From NCBI RefSeq assembly GCF_014648995.1, contig NZ_BMSE01000002.1, positions 806,001 to 870,000 on the forward strand: 64,000 nucleotides of DNA. The letters run 5' to 3'. Positions 1-8,774 of this stretch are shown piece by piece; position 1 is the stretch's first letter, and each line of letters opens with the position of its first letter. The notes below the pieces were generated by a model. It was not told where the DNA came from and did no database searches. It was given only the letters and a program-made list of their open reading frames with translations. Origin of the DNA: Streptomyces massasporeus (GTDB taxonomy: Bacteria; Actinomycetota; Actinomycetes; Streptomycetales; Streptomycetaceae). The position numbers and the translations under genes are program-made.

Positions 1-1869
1 GGCGGCCGTGCGCGCCGCCCGGCGGGCCGACGCCGGGACGACCACGCTGCCGTCGTCCGCCCGCCGGACCGGGACGCCCTGCCGGAGCAGGGAGTTGAGG
101 GCGGCGATCTCGCGCGGGTCGGTCAGGGCCAGCCGGAGGTTGCCGCGCGCGGGCACGTGGGCGACCGGCGCGGCCTCACCGATCGCGCGCAGCGGAGCAC
201 CCCGCAGGCTGCCCGACGGCACCCGCTCGACCGTGGCGCCCCACAGACGGCCCAGGCTCCAGCCGGAGATGTCGTACATCACCGAGACCTTGCCGCTGAT
301 GTCCCGGCCGTCGGCCAGCAGCACGTTCGCCATGCCGCGCTTGGGCTGGTGCATGTCGACGACGTACGAGCCCGTGGGGTAGGTCCGTCCGGCGAGCCGG
401 AAGGGGCGGGTGGCGCGGGTGACCCGGACGTCGTTGGCGATGAGGTGGTCGACCAGACGGGCGGCGGCGGGCCCCGAGCGCCGGCTGCGGGCGTCGCCGG
501 GCGGGATGACGTAGGCGCGCGGGAACCTGGTCGTGTAGACGTCCTCCGGGCCGATGCCGGGGACGCCGGGGACCGTCTGTGCCGACACCGGCACCTGCGC
601 GGCGCCCGTCGCGCCGCGGCGGAAGACCTCGATCTGGTCGGTGATCAGGGTGCCGCGGTGCTCGCGGACATGGGCCAGGGTCGCGCCGATCGCCGCGCCC
701 GCCACGGCCGTGTTGATCGCCGAGCGGCGGCGCAGCTCCGGGACGGGCAGCTCGTCGTACTCCTCGTTGTTCACCGCGAGCGGGATCTCCACCGTGTGGG
801 CGGCCACCGTGCCGTGGAAGGCCGCGTACTGCGGGGTGAAGATCGGCGGCCAGTCGTCCCAGCCCTCCTCCTGGTCGCGGAACGGGATCTGGGCCGCCTC
901 CACACCGTCCTTCGCCGGCGTGTAGCCGAGGGCGTTGACCGCGGACTCCATGCCGAGGGCGTTGGCGTAGGTGTTCTTCAGGAAGAGGTCGTACTCGTAG
1001 TTCTCGCCGTGCGGGGGAGTGGTGGGCTCGATGAGGGTGCCGTTGACGTAGCCGTGCAGGTCGAGCAGGACGGCCGGCTGCGTACCGAGTTCGATCTGCC
1101 GCATCGCCCGCGTCTCGGGCTGGGAGGCGGTGACGAAGTCCCGGTTCAGATCGAAACCGTTCGCGTTGGCGCGGGTCCCGGCGATCCGGCCGTCCGGGTT
1201 GGCCGTGATGTTGAAGTACAGGCGGCTGTGCGCGAGGAGGTCCCTGGTCTTCGTGTCCTTCGCCGTCGCGAGCCGCTCGATGGTCTTCAGGGAGGCGTCC
1301 GTGCCCTCCCACTCGTTGCCGTGGATGTTGTTGTTGACGAAGACCGGCGTCTTGTAGTCGCGCTTGATCTCCCGGGACGTGGCCGCCGCGGCGGGGGCGT
1401 CCCGGATCAGCTCGCGCATCCGCTCCTGGGCGCGGGCCTCCCGAGTGGTCTCCGGGGCGGTGACGGTGACGAGGTAGAGGCGGTGGCCGCCGGCCGAGCG
1501 GCCCGTGACCTCCACGCTCACCCGGTCGCCCAGACGCTGTAACGCGTTCAGTTTCGGCGCGATCGCGTGGTACGGCGTGAGACCCAGCTTCAGGGACGTG
1601 TCGCCGGGGTTCTCCCGATCGGGGGAGAGAACCAGGCGGCGGGGGTAGGCGCGGGTGGTGGTGCCGGTGGGGACGTCCTCGGTCAACGCGCGTCGCGTCG
1701 CGCTCGAGGGAGCCTGTGCCGCGTGGTCGTCCACGGCGGCGCCCTCACGGGTGACGGGCTTCGGGTCCGCGCCCGCGGCGCCGGGGGTGAGCAGGAGTGA
1801 ACCCGCCGTGGCCAGGGCCAGGGCGGTGATCAGTACAGGTCTCGCAGGAACGCTTCTCGTGGTGCGCAC
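1..1869 (-). CDS. Secreted M14-family zinc carboxypeptidase (3' end cut by window edge)
   Basis: Predicted exported metallocarboxypeptidase removing C-terminal residues from peptides outside the cell. The GTG start at 1869 has an exact AGGAGG at 1875-1880, 5 nt upstream, and the frame stays open to base 1 (623 codons), so the C-terminus lies outside the window. Residues 1 to about 32 form a signal peptide (MRTTRSVPARP, hydrophobic core, then GAAGAD). Zinc motif HGNE gives H183 and E186; the third His ligand is probably H272 in LLDLHGY, and the general base is probably E361 in HTVEIPL. All three blocks appear in the order expected for M14. It is divergent from the EI24 gene, with about 140 bp between them. 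Substrate class is not readable from sequence. Confidence 0.9.
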   Translation of the reverse strand, partial: MRTTRSVPARPVLITALALATAGSLLLTPGAAGADPKPVTREGAAVDDHAAQAPSSATRRALTEDVPTGTTTRAYPRRLVLSPDRENPGDTSLKLGLTPYHAIAPKLNALQRLGDRVSVEVTGRSAGGHRLYLVTVTAPETTREARAQERMRELIRDAPAAAATSREIKRDYKTPVFVNNNIHGNEWEGTDASLKTIERLATAKDTKTRDLLAHSRLYFNITANPDGRIAGTRANANGFDLNRDFVTASQPETRAMRQIELGTQPAVLLDLHGYVNGTLIEPTTPPHGENYEYDLFLKNTYANALGMESAVNALGYTPAKDGVEAAQIPFRDQEEGWDDWPPIFTPQYAAFHGTVAAHTVEIPLAVNNEEYDELPVPELRRRSAINTAVAGAAIGATLAHVREHRGTLITDQIEVFRRGATGAAQVPVSAQTVPGVPGIGPEDVYTTRFPRAYVIPPGDARSRRSGPAAARLVDHLIANDVRVTRATRPFRLAGRTYPTGSYVVDMHQPKRGMANVLLADGRDISGKVSVMYDISGWSLGRLWGATVERVPSGSLRGAPLRAIGEAAPVAHVPARGNLRLALTDPREIAALNSLLRQGVPVRRADDGSVVVPASARRAARTAA

Positions 1870-2011
1870 GCGTGCCTCCTCCGGGGCTTCCTGAGATCGG
1901 TACGGCGAGGTGTACCGCTTCGACTCAACGGCAACAAGGGCGCCTTGGTGTCACCGGAGCCCCGTACGGCCCTGTCGGGAGTGGCCGGGCCTGCCCGGAT
2001 AGGGTTTCCCC

Positions 2012-2839
2012 ATGCGCGATCTAGGGGCGGGTTTCCGGTACCTCCTGAAGGGCCAGCGATGGGTGGCCCGGCACGGAAGGCAGTACGGCTTCGGGCTGCT
2101 CCCGGGCCTGATCACCCTCGTCCTGTACGCGGCGGCGCTCGTCGCGCTGGCGCTGTGGGGCGAGGACCTCGTGGGCTGGGCGACGCCCTTCGCGGACGAC
2201 TGGTCCAGCCCGTGGCGCGGGCTCTTTCGCGGCTTCCTGACCGCCGTGCTGTTCGCCCTCGGCCTGCTCCTGTCCGTCGTGACCTTCACCGCCGTGACCC
2301 TGCTGATCGGGCAGCCCTTCTACGAGAACCTCTCCGAGAAGGTCGACCGGGACGTGTCCCCGGACGGGCACGCCCCCGAGTCGGGGCTGCCGCTCTGGCG
2401 CGAGCTGTGGATCTCCGCCCGGGACAGCCTGCGGATCGTGGTGCGGGCCGCCCTGTGGGGTGTGCTGCTGTTCGGGTGTGGCTTCATCCCGGTGGTCGGG
2501 CAGACGGCCGTCCCGGTGATCGGGTTCTTCGTCACCGGGTTCTTCCTCACCGAGGAACTGACCGCCGTCGCCCTCCAGCGCCGCAGCGTCGAACTGCGCA
2601 CCCGCCTCACCCTGCTGCGCTCCCGCAAGACCCTCGTCTGGGGCTTCGGCACACCGCTCGCCGTGTCCTTCCTGGTGCCGTTCGTCGCGGTGTTCCTGAT
2701 GCCGGGCGCGGTCGCGGGCGCCACCCTCATGGCGCGTGACCTGCTGGGTGAGGAGATCGACGAGGGTGGCGAGGCGGGCGACCAGGCCGCTACGACGTTT
2801 CCACAGCCACCTTCAGGATCGCCCGCACCTGGGCGATGA
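2012..2839 (+). CDS. EI24/CysZ-like integral membrane protein
   Basis: 275-aa multi-pass membrane protein of the EI24 (etoposide-induced 2.4 / CysZ-like) family. Hydrophobic segments are visible at about residues 25-47 (LLPGLITLVLYAAALVALAL), 70-100, 145-180 and 210-240. The family signature region GQPFYENLSEKVDRD sits between TM2 and the central helices, and the spacing matches bacterial EI24 proteins. CysZ members move sulfate, but most actinobacterial EI24 proteins are uncharacterised, so I do not assign a substrate. Its last 50 bp overlap, tail to tail, the end of the next gene on the other strand, so the two transcripts must be antisense at their 3' ends. Confidence 0.85.
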   Translation: MRDLGAGFRYLLKGQRWVARHGRQYGFGLLPGLITLVLYAAALVALALWGEDLVGWATPFADDWSSPWRGLFRGFLTAVLFALGLLLSVVTFTAVTLLIGQPFYENLSEKVDRDVSPDGHAPESGLPLWRELWISARDSLRIVVRAALWGVLLFGCGFIPVVGQTAVPVIGFFVTGFFLTEELTAVALQRRSVELRTRLTLLRSRKTLVWGFGTPLAVSFLVPFVAVFLMPGAVAGATLMARDLLGEEIDEGGEAGDQAATTFPQPPSGSPAPGR

Positions 2840-4070
2840 TGTCCAGCCGGTTCCGCACGAACTCCGGGTCGGTGACCTCGGAGGTGTTCCCGGCGGCGAA
2901 CTGCAGCACGGGCGTGTGCACATGCCCGCCCGGCAGCGTGCCGTGCAGCCCCAGGCGGTCCCGCAGCAGCGTCGCCCGGTAGGCGATCTCGTTGGACAGG
3001 TAGTCCCCGCCCCCGCCCGCACGGGCGGTCGAACCGGGCGTCGGCCCGTCCGGGCGCACGACGGACTCGGTGCCGTCGGCCGGGATCTCGGTGACGCTCG
3101 TGTTGTCGTACACCGGGAAACGGCCGGTCTGCGCGGCGGTGATCGCCGCGTACGGCAGCGTGGTCGTCGTCCACTGCGGCTGCGAGGCCGGGTCGATCAC
3201 CGGCACGGTCTCGGTACGGCCGATGGTCTCGTTGTCCCCGAAGCCGCCCCGCCAGGCCCCGTTGGTCCGCTCGATGTCGAACCGCCCGACCCGGCCCTGG
3301 CTCACCGTCGTGAAGAGGTCGACCTTCGGCAGGTGCGGCCGCAGGGCCCGCTCCACCGTGCCGTCGGTGAAGTCCTGCCAGCGCACCGGGAACACGGCCG
3401 TCTCGACCCGGGCCGGGCCGTCCGCCGTCTCGATCACCGTGCCGTCGAGGGCCAGCGCGGTGGCGCCCGAGGGGTTGGAGATGCGGATGTCCCGGTCCAG
3501 GGTGAACGGGTCGAAGCCGGTGAGCAGGATCCGCTTCAGGCCCTTGCCGTGCGGATACCGGATGGCGTCCTGGCCGCGCGAGGTGCGCTCCAGCTCGTCC
3601 AGCAGCGCGGCCCGCTGCCCGTCCGTCAGGCCGAACTCCGGCTCCCAGGTGCGCACGTCACGCGTCATGCCGAGCCGCGCCCAGTACAGCGGCCGGTCGT
3701 CGTCCCGGCTCAGGCCCGCCCGTCGCCCACCACCACCCTTCCAAGGAAGCGCTTCGCGCCCTTCATATTCGGCCGGCCCGCGCCCCTGCGCCCGGTCGAC
3801 CGCACGCTGCCACAACCGCGCGCCCTCACGGCTGACCGCCCGGCGCGCCTCCCCGTAGGAGCGGGCCCCCTCCAGCGCCCGGGCCAGCCGCGGGGCCGCG
3901 GTGTCGAACCCGGAGCGGCGCAGGATCTCCTGGGGGGCGGCTCTGCCGAGCCGCTGCTCCTCGACGGTGGGGGAGGGGGCCGCCTGGGCGGCGCTCGCCG
4001 CCGTCGGGGTGGTGAAGCCGGTCAGCAGGGCGAGGCCGAGGACGCCGAGGCGAACGCGTAGGGAGTTCAA
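2790..4070 (-). CDS. Secreted pyroglutamyl-peptidase I (C15)-like protein with Cys-to-Ser at the nucleophile
   Basis: 426 aa, about twice a typical Pcp (about 215 aa). TTG start at 4070 leads straight into a signal peptide (LGVLGLALLTGF...ASAAQA). About 150 extra N-terminal residues precede the C15 fold, which begins at KRILLTGFDPF. The catalytic Glu is retained (E267 in FDIERTN) and the His is retained (H385 in GHVHTPVLQ). The nucleophile block, normally AGT-Y-x-C-N, reads GGGDYLSNEIAYR, placing Ser359 where Cys is expected (codon TCC). Activity as a cysteine peptidase is therefore doubtful; a serine-based or non-catalytic role is possible. No strong ribosome site precedes the TTG, so the start is moderately sure. 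Confidence 0.8.
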   Translation of the reverse strand: MNSLRVRLGVLGLALLTGFTTPTAASAAQAAPSPTVEEQRLGRAAPQEILRRSGFDTAAPRLARALEGARSYGEARRAVSREGARLWQRAVDRAQGRGPAEYEGREALPWKGGGGRRAGLSRDDDRPLYWARLGMTRDVRTWEPEFGLTDGQRAALLDELERTSRGQDAIRYPHGKGLKRILLTGFDPFTLDRDIRISNPSGATALALDGTVIETADGPARVETAVFPVRWQDFTDGTVERALRPHLPKVDLFTTVSQGRVGRFDIERTNGAWRGGFGDNETIGRTETVPVIDPASQPQWTTTTLPYAAITAAQTGRFPVYDNTSVTEIPADGTESVVRPDGPTPGSTARAGGGGDYLSNEIAYRATLLRDRLGLHGTLPGGHVHTPVLQFAAGNTSEVTDPEFVRNRLDIIAQVRAILKVAVETS

Positions 4071-4159
4071 GGGTGTTCAGGCCTTCCGTCGCGGTGGGGG
4101 GTCGGTGCCGGACGGCCGAAGTATCGCGTGACGGGTGTGGTCCACGCCATGGGCGGGGC

Positions 4160-5113
4160 TCAGGCGGGGATCGTCGCCGTCGCCTCCCGCACCGCGTCCA
4201 GGAACGCCGAGGCCGCAGGGGTCAGGGACCGGCCGCGCAGGGTCGCCGCGTACACCGCCCGGGCCGGGGCGCCGTCGTCGAGGACCCGCAGCAGCGTGAT
4301 GTCCGGACGCACGGACGCGGCCGCGAGCGCCGGTACGAGGGTCACGCCGAGCCCGGCGGCGACGTAGCCCTGCTTGGCGGTCCACTCGCCGACGACATGG
4401 GCGACCCGCGGGCTGAAGCCCTGGCGCAGGGCCGCGTCCAGGAGGGTGCCCTCGGGCCGCGGGCTGCCGGAGATCCAGTCGGCGTCCGCGAACCGGCCGA
4501 GCGGCACCGGGCCTTCGTGTCCGGCGAGGGGATGGCCGGCGGGCACGGCGACGTACAGCGGCTCGTCGAGGAGGTGGTGGAGCTCGTACGACTCCAGCGG
4601 CGCGCGGCCCGTCGTCGAGACGACCGCGAGGTCCAGGTGACCGGCCGTCAGCCGGTCGAGCAGCGCGGGCGTGAACCCCTCCTCGCGGACGACCCGGACC
4701 CGCGGGTGGCGGGCACGGAAGAGGGCCAGGGCGTGCGGCACCAGGGCCGCGTCGGCGGTGGCGAAGGCGCCGAACCGGAGCCGCCCGCCGGCCGCCTCGC
4801 GCAGGGCGCCCAGGTCGCGCCGGGCGTCGCGCAGCGCGCCGGTGACCGTCTCGGCGTAGGGCACCAGCAGCCGTCCCGCCTCCGTCAGTGCCACTCCGCG
4901 CGGCAGCCGGTCGAAGAGCGGGCCGCCGTCCAACGCGGCCTCCAGCGAGGCGACCTGCCGGGACACCGCGGACTGCGTCCAGCCGAGCGTCCGCGCCGCC
5001 ACCGTGAACGAGCCGTGCCGGGCGACCTCCAGGAAGACCCGCAGCCAGACGCTGGAGAGTTCGGGCCCGGTCTCACGCGTGTTCGGCAGGGGAGTCTCAT
5101 GCGTATTCGGCAT
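4160..5113 (-). CDS. LysR-family transcriptional regulator
   Basis: LysR-type regulator of about 317 aa. The N-terminal winged helix-turn-helix is clear (VWLRVFLEVARHGSF..AARTLGWTQSAVSRQVASLE), followed by the periplasmic-binding-protein-like effector domain (from about residue 105). I chose the ATG at 5113 (MPNTHETPLP) rather than in-frame ATGs upstream because those run into the promoter of the divergent RidA gene. The 58-bp gap to RidA suggests it controls that gene and itself, as LysR proteins usually do. The effector is unknown. Confidence 0.88.
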   Translation of the reverse strand: MPNTHETPLPNTRETGPELSSVWLRVFLEVARHGSFTVAARTLGWTQSAVSRQVASLEAALDGGPLFDRLPRGVALTEAGRLLVPYAETVTGALRDARRDLGALREAAGGRLRFGAFATADAALVPHALALFRARHPRVRVVREEGFTPALLDRLTAGHLDLAVVSTTGRAPLESYELHHLLDEPLYVAVPAGHPLAGHEGPVPLGRFADADWISGSPRPEGTLLDAALRQGFSPRVAHVVGEWTAKQGYVAAGLGVTLVPALAAASVRPDITLLRVLDDGAPARAVYAATLRGRSLTPAASAFLDAVREATATIPA

Positions 5114-5171
5114 GGCAGCCATGCTAGACATTCGCTTGTCGCATCGCGGACGTCCGCCTAGCGTCGGCGGC

Positions 5172-5558
5172 ATGCAGATCAGCCTGGACAGCCCCGCCTC
5201 CGCGCCCCAGCCCCTGAGCCCCTACTACTCCCAGGTCGCCCGCATCGAACATCCCGACGGCAGCGCCCTGTTGTTCGTCTCCGGGCAGATCGCCGAGGGT
5301 GCCACGCTCGCCGAGCAGACCCGGGGCGTCTTCGAGACTCTCACCGCGCTGCTCAAGGCCCACGGCGCCGGACTGGCCGACGTCGTCAACATCCGCACCT
5401 ACCTGACCGACATCTCCAAGCTGGACGAATACGGCGCCGTACGACGGGAGTTCCTCACCGGGACCCCGCCGACCAGCATGACCTTCGAGGCCGCCCGGCT
5501 CTTCCGCCCGGAGGCCCTCGTCGAGGTGGAGGTCGTCGCCGCCGTACCGGCCCGCTAG
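5172..5558 (+). CDS. RidA (YjgF/UK114) family enamine/imine deaminase
   Basis: 128-aa RidA-family protein. Members hydrolyse reactive 2-aminoacrylate and related imines made by PLP enzymes, or act as specialised hydrolases. Visible family features: LFVSGQIAEG near residue 38, VVNIRTYLTDIS with the conserved Arg that binds the substrate carboxylate, and the C-terminal LVEVEVVAAVP strand. The ATG at 5172 has no ribosome site; a -10-like TAGCGT lies 7 nt before it (5159-5164), suggesting a leaderless message. It is divergent from the LysR gene, its probable regulator. Its TAG stop overlaps the TAG of the convergent TetR gene by three bases. Confidence 0.9.
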   Translation: MQISLDSPASAPQPLSPYYSQVARIEHPDGSALLFVSGQIAEGATLAEQTRGVFETLTALLKAHGAGLADVVNIRTYLTDISKLDEYGAVRREFLTGTPPTSMTFEAARLFRPEALVEVEVVAAVPAR

Positions 5559-6217
5559 TCGGTGCTCTCGCCCAGCAGCGTCAGGAAGTCGCGGAACGCG
5601 GCCGCCATGTCGACCGACTCCGGGTCCAGCAGCCACTGGTACTGCAGCCCGTCCAGGATCGCCACGAGGAGCGGTGCGGCCCGCTCGGGGGTGAGGCCGC
5701 CCGGCAACCGGTCGCCGTACTCGGTGCGCAGCACCTCGGCCATGCCGGCCCGCACCCCGACGTAGCGCTCCGTGAAGTACGCCCGGGCCGGATGCCCCTC
5801 CGCCACGCTCTCGCCGAGCAGCGCCGAGAAGGTCTGGACGATGGCGGGCCGCATGGCGTTGTACTCGACCAGCGAGGCCAGCAGGTCGAGCCGCAGCCGC
5901 CCGGCGGGCATCGCGTCCCAGCGGTCCCGCTCCCGGAGCACCGCCACCAGCAGCGCCTCCTTCGTCGGGAAGTGGTGCAGCAGCCCCTGCTGGGTGAGCC
6001 CGACCCGTTCGGCGACCGCGGCCAGGCCGGCCCCCCGGTAACCGCGCTCGGCGATCACCTCCAGAGCGGCCCGCACGATCTCCGCGCGCCGTGCCCTCCT
6101 TTGCGGCTGAACCGCCGCCGCTCTCGCGGAGGTGGTTGCTCGCCATGGGGGTTGCTCAATGATTGGTTGCGGTCGCGAGTCCTTCGCATGCTGCCGAGGC
6201 AGGATGATGACGTACAT
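5555..6217 (-). CDS. TetR-family transcriptional regulator
   Basis: TetR regulator; the HTH is plain (AEIVRAALEVIAERGYRGAGL..VAERVGLTQQGLLHHFPTKEALL), followed by a ligand-binding helical domain. The start is unresolved. The first in-frame ATG is 6217, but from there to about 6085 third codon positions are not GC-biased and the DNA contains a palindrome and direct repeats, so translation probably begins nearer the HTH. No ATG or GTG lies there until a GTG inside helix 1. It is divergent from the GH3 gene and probably represses it. Its 3' end overlaps the RidA stop. Confidence 0.75.
   Translation of the reverse strand: MYVIILPRQHAKDSRPQPIIEQPPWRATTSARAAAVQPQRRARRAEIVRAALEVIAERGYRGAGLAAVAERVGLTQQGLLHHFPTKEALLVAVLRERDRWDAMPAGRLRLDLLASLVEYNAMRPAIVQTFSALLGESVAEGHPARAYFTERYVGVRAGMAEVLRTEYGDRLPGGLTPERAAPLLVAILDGLQYQWLLDPESVDMAAAFRDFLTLLGESTD
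6134..6170. promoter_or_regulatory. Candidate TetR operator between regulator and GH3 gene
   Basis: Three GGTTGC copies start at 6134, 6150 and 6165 (periods 16 and 15 bp). The first two extend to GGTTGCTC. Between the last two is the perfect palindrome CAATGATTG at 6157-6165. This lies upstream of the GH3 start and in the part of the TetR frame that looks non-coding. Assignment to the adjacent TetR protein is inference. Confidence 0.4.
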
Positions 6218-6239
6218 CGACTTCGACGAGGAGGCCGAC

Positions 6240-8690
6240 GTGGCGGAGACGATACCGGCAATGCAGGATGCGGCCCGTGAGGTCGCCGTCGAGGCCGCCC
6301 TCGGCGCACTCGACCTGGACGCCAAGACGCGGCTGCTGGCCGGCCGGGACCTGTGGAGCCTGCCCGCGATCCCGGAGGCCGGACTGGCCTCACTGGTCAT
6401 GTCCGACGGCCCGATCGGCGTCCGGGGCGTGCACTGGAGCGCCGACGACCCGTCCGTCGCCCTGCCCTCCCCGACCGCCCTCGCCGCCACATGGGACCCC
6501 GAACTGGCCCACCGGACCGGGGTGCTGCTGGCCCAGGAGGCCCGCCGCAAGGGCGTCCACGTCCTGCTCGCCCCCACGGTCAACCTGCACCGCTCCCCGC
6601 TCGGCGGCCGCCACTTCGAGGCCTACAGCGAGGACCCGTACCTCACCGGGCGGATCGGCGCCGCGTATGTCCGGGGCGTCCAGTCCGGCGGCGTCGGCAC
6701 CACCGTCAAGCACTTCGTCGCCAACGACGCCGAGACCGACCGCCTCACGGTGAACAACCTCGTCGGCGAACGCGCCCTGCGCGAGCTGTACCTGGCCCCC
6801 TTCGAGGCGATCGTCGAGAACGCCCACCCCTGGGGCATCATGACCGCCTACAACTCCGTCAACGGCCCGACCATGACCGAGCATCACCACCTGGTGAACG
6901 AGGTCCTGCGCGGCGCATGGGGCTTCGACGGGGTCAACGTCTCCGACTGGACCGCCGCCCGCTCCACCACCGGCGCCCTCACCGGCGGCCTCGACATCGC
7001 CATGCCCGGCCCCGGCACCGTCTACGGCGAGGCCCTCGCCCGGACGGTGCGGGACGGCGAGGCGGACGAGGCCCTGGTCGACGAGGCCGTCCGCCGCGTC
7101 CTGCGCCTCGCCGCCCGGGTCGGCGTGCTCCGGGGCGCCGAACCGGCCGTCACCGACCTGCCCGCGACCGTCGACGGCGAGGCCCTCGCCCGGGAGATCG
7201 CCCGCCGCTCCTTCGTCCTCGTCCGCAACGACAACGGCGCGCTGCCGCTGAAGCCGGGCCGGGTCGCGCTGATCGGCGCCGCCGCCCGCGACGCCCGCGT
7301 CCTCGGCGGCGGCTCCGCCACCGTCTTCCCCGCCCGGGTCGTCTCCCCGCTCGACGGCCTCACCGCCGCCCTCCCCGACGGCACCCTCACCTACGCCCTG
7401 GGCGCCGACCCGAACACCGAACTCCCCGTCGCGGACCAGGGCTTCGAGCTGCGCGCCGTCTGCCGGGACAGCCATGGCACCGTCCTCGGCAGCCGCTCCG
7501 CCCCCAGCGGCCACATCCAGTGGATGGGCGACGACCTCCCCGACGGCGTCACCCACGACGCCCTGCACAGCGTCGAACTGACCGGCACCTTCACCCCGCG
7601 CGAGACCGGCACCCACACCTTCGGCATCAAGGGCCTCGGCCCGTTCCGGCTGACCGTCGCGAACACCACGTACTACGACGACGTCCAGCGGCCCGACGGG
7701 GACGACCCCTTCCTGACGTTCTTCGGCGCCCCGGTGCCCCACGCCCGGCCCGAACTCACCGCGGGTGAACCGGTCGAGGTGTCCCTCACCTACACGGTCC
7801 CACCGCTCGGCGACCACCCCATGCGGGTCATCGGCTTCACCCTCGCCCACCAGGACCCGCAGCGCGACGCCGAGGAACTCATCGCCGAGGCCGCCGCGGC
7901 GGCCCGGGCCGCCGACACGGCCGTCGTCGTGGTCGCCACCACCGAACGCGTCGAGTCCGAGGGCTTCGACCGCACCGACCTGCGCCTGCCCGGCCGCCAG
8001 GACGACCTGGTCCGCGCCGTCGCCGCCGCCAACCCGAACACCGTCGTGGTCGTCAACTCCGGCTCCCCGGTGGAACTGCCGTGGCGCGACGACGTCGCCG
8101 CCGTGCTCCTGTCCTGGTTCCCCGGACAGGAGGGCGGCGCGGCCCTCGCGGACGTTCTCACCGGCGCCCACGAACCCGGCGGCCGCCTGCCCACCACCTG
8201 GGGCAGCCTCACCGACGCCCCGGTCACCCGGGTCGTCCCGGAGAACGGCGAACTCCCCTACGACGAGGGTGTCTTCATCGGCTACCGCGCCTGGGAGAGG
8301 CACGGCCGCAGCCCCGCCTACCCCTTCGGTCACGGCCTCGGCTACACCGACTGGACCTACGAATCCGTCGAGGTGGAGGAGAGCGCCGAGGGAGCCACCG
8401 CGAAGGTCCGCCTCCGCAACACCGGCGACCGCCCCGGCCGCGAGGTCGTCCAGCTCTACCTCACCCCCGGCGACCCCGACCCCACCCGCCCGGCCCGCTG
8501 GCTGGCCGGCTTCGCGAGCGTCGAGGCAGCCCCCGGCGAGAGCGGCGAAGCCACCGTCGAAGTGCCACGCCGCGCCTTCGAGATCTGGGACGAAGCGACC
8601 GGCTCGTGGTCATATGTGAAGGGTTCGTACGAGATCCAGGCCGGACGCTCGATCACGGACCGCAGGATCACCGCGACGATTAACGTCTGA
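6240..8690 (+). CDS. Glycoside hydrolase family 3 beta-glucosidase with PA14 insertion
   Basis: Cytoplasmic GH3 enzyme releasing non-reducing-end sugars, most often beta-glucose, from oligosaccharides or glycosides. The GTG at 6240 is preceded by GAGGAGG; 816 aa. Domains: (alpha/beta)8 barrel, residues about 15-310, with the nucleophile in NVSDWTA (D236) and the KHFVANDAETDR block; alpha/beta sandwich from about 315; a PA14 domain inserted at about 390-540, as in PA14-type GH3 enzymes, which shapes the substrate pocket; the rest of the sandwich with VVVVATTERVESEGFDR; and a C-terminal FnIII-like domain from about 705. There is no signal peptide. Upstream ATGs at 6204/6207 are possible but lack a good ribosome site. 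It ends at a bidirectional hairpin shared with the mutarotase gene. Confidence 0.92.
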   Translation: MAETIPAMQDAAREVAVEAALGALDLDAKTRLLAGRDLWSLPAIPEAGLASLVMSDGPIGVRGVHWSADDPSVALPSPTALAATWDPELAHRTGVLLAQEARRKGVHVLLAPTVNLHRSPLGGRHFEAYSEDPYLTGRIGAAYVRGVQSGGVGTTVKHFVANDAETDRLTVNNLVGERALRELYLAPFEAIVENAHPWGIMTAYNSVNGPTMTEHHHLVNEVLRGAWGFDGVNVSDWTAARSTTGALTGGLDIAMPGPGTVYGEALARTVRDGEADEALVDEAVRRVLRLAARVGVLRGAEPAVTDLPATVDGEALAREIARRSFVLVRNDNGALPLKPGRVALIGAAARDARVLGGGSATVFPARVVSPLDGLTAALPDGTLTYALGADPNTELPVADQGFELRAVCRDSHGTVLGSRSAPSGHIQWMGDDLPDGVTHDALHSVELTGTFTPRETGTHTFGIKGLGPFRLTVANTTYYDDVQRPDGDDPFLTFFGAPVPHARPELTAGEPVEVSLTYTVPPLGDHPMRVIGFTLAHQDPQRDAEELIAEAAAAARAADTAVVVVATTERVESEGFDRTDLRLPGRQDDLVRAVAAANPNTVVVVNSGSPVELPWRDDVAAVLLSWFPGQEGGAALADVLTGAHEPGGRLPTTWGSLTDAPVTRVVPENGELPYDEGVFIGYRAWERHGRSPAYPFGHGLGYTDWTYESVEVEESAEGATAKVRLRNTGDRPGREVVQLYLTPGDPDPTRPARWLAGFASVEAAPGESGEATVEVPRRAFEIWDEATGSWSYVKGSYEIQAGRSITDRRITATINV

Positions 8691-8714
8691 GCCGGGACAC
8701 GTTCCCCACCAAGC

Positions 8715-8750
8715 AGCCCCGGTCCGGGACCTGACCTCCGGACCGGGGCT
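8715..8750. terminator. Bidirectional hairpin between GH3 and mutarotase genes
   Basis: Arms AGCCCCGGTCCGG (8715-8727) and CCGGACCGGGGCT (8738-8750) pair perfectly over 13 bp around a 10-nt loop, between two convergent stop codons. No U-run, as is usual in this genus. Confidence 0.85.
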
Positions 8751-8774
8751 CGTGGTTCGTCAGGGGGCCGTCCT

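Noticed and set aside
157..1542. Long plus-strand ORF opposite the carboxypeptidase
   Set aside because: Mirror of the carboxypeptidase codon bias; Arg/Gly/Val-rich product with no domain.
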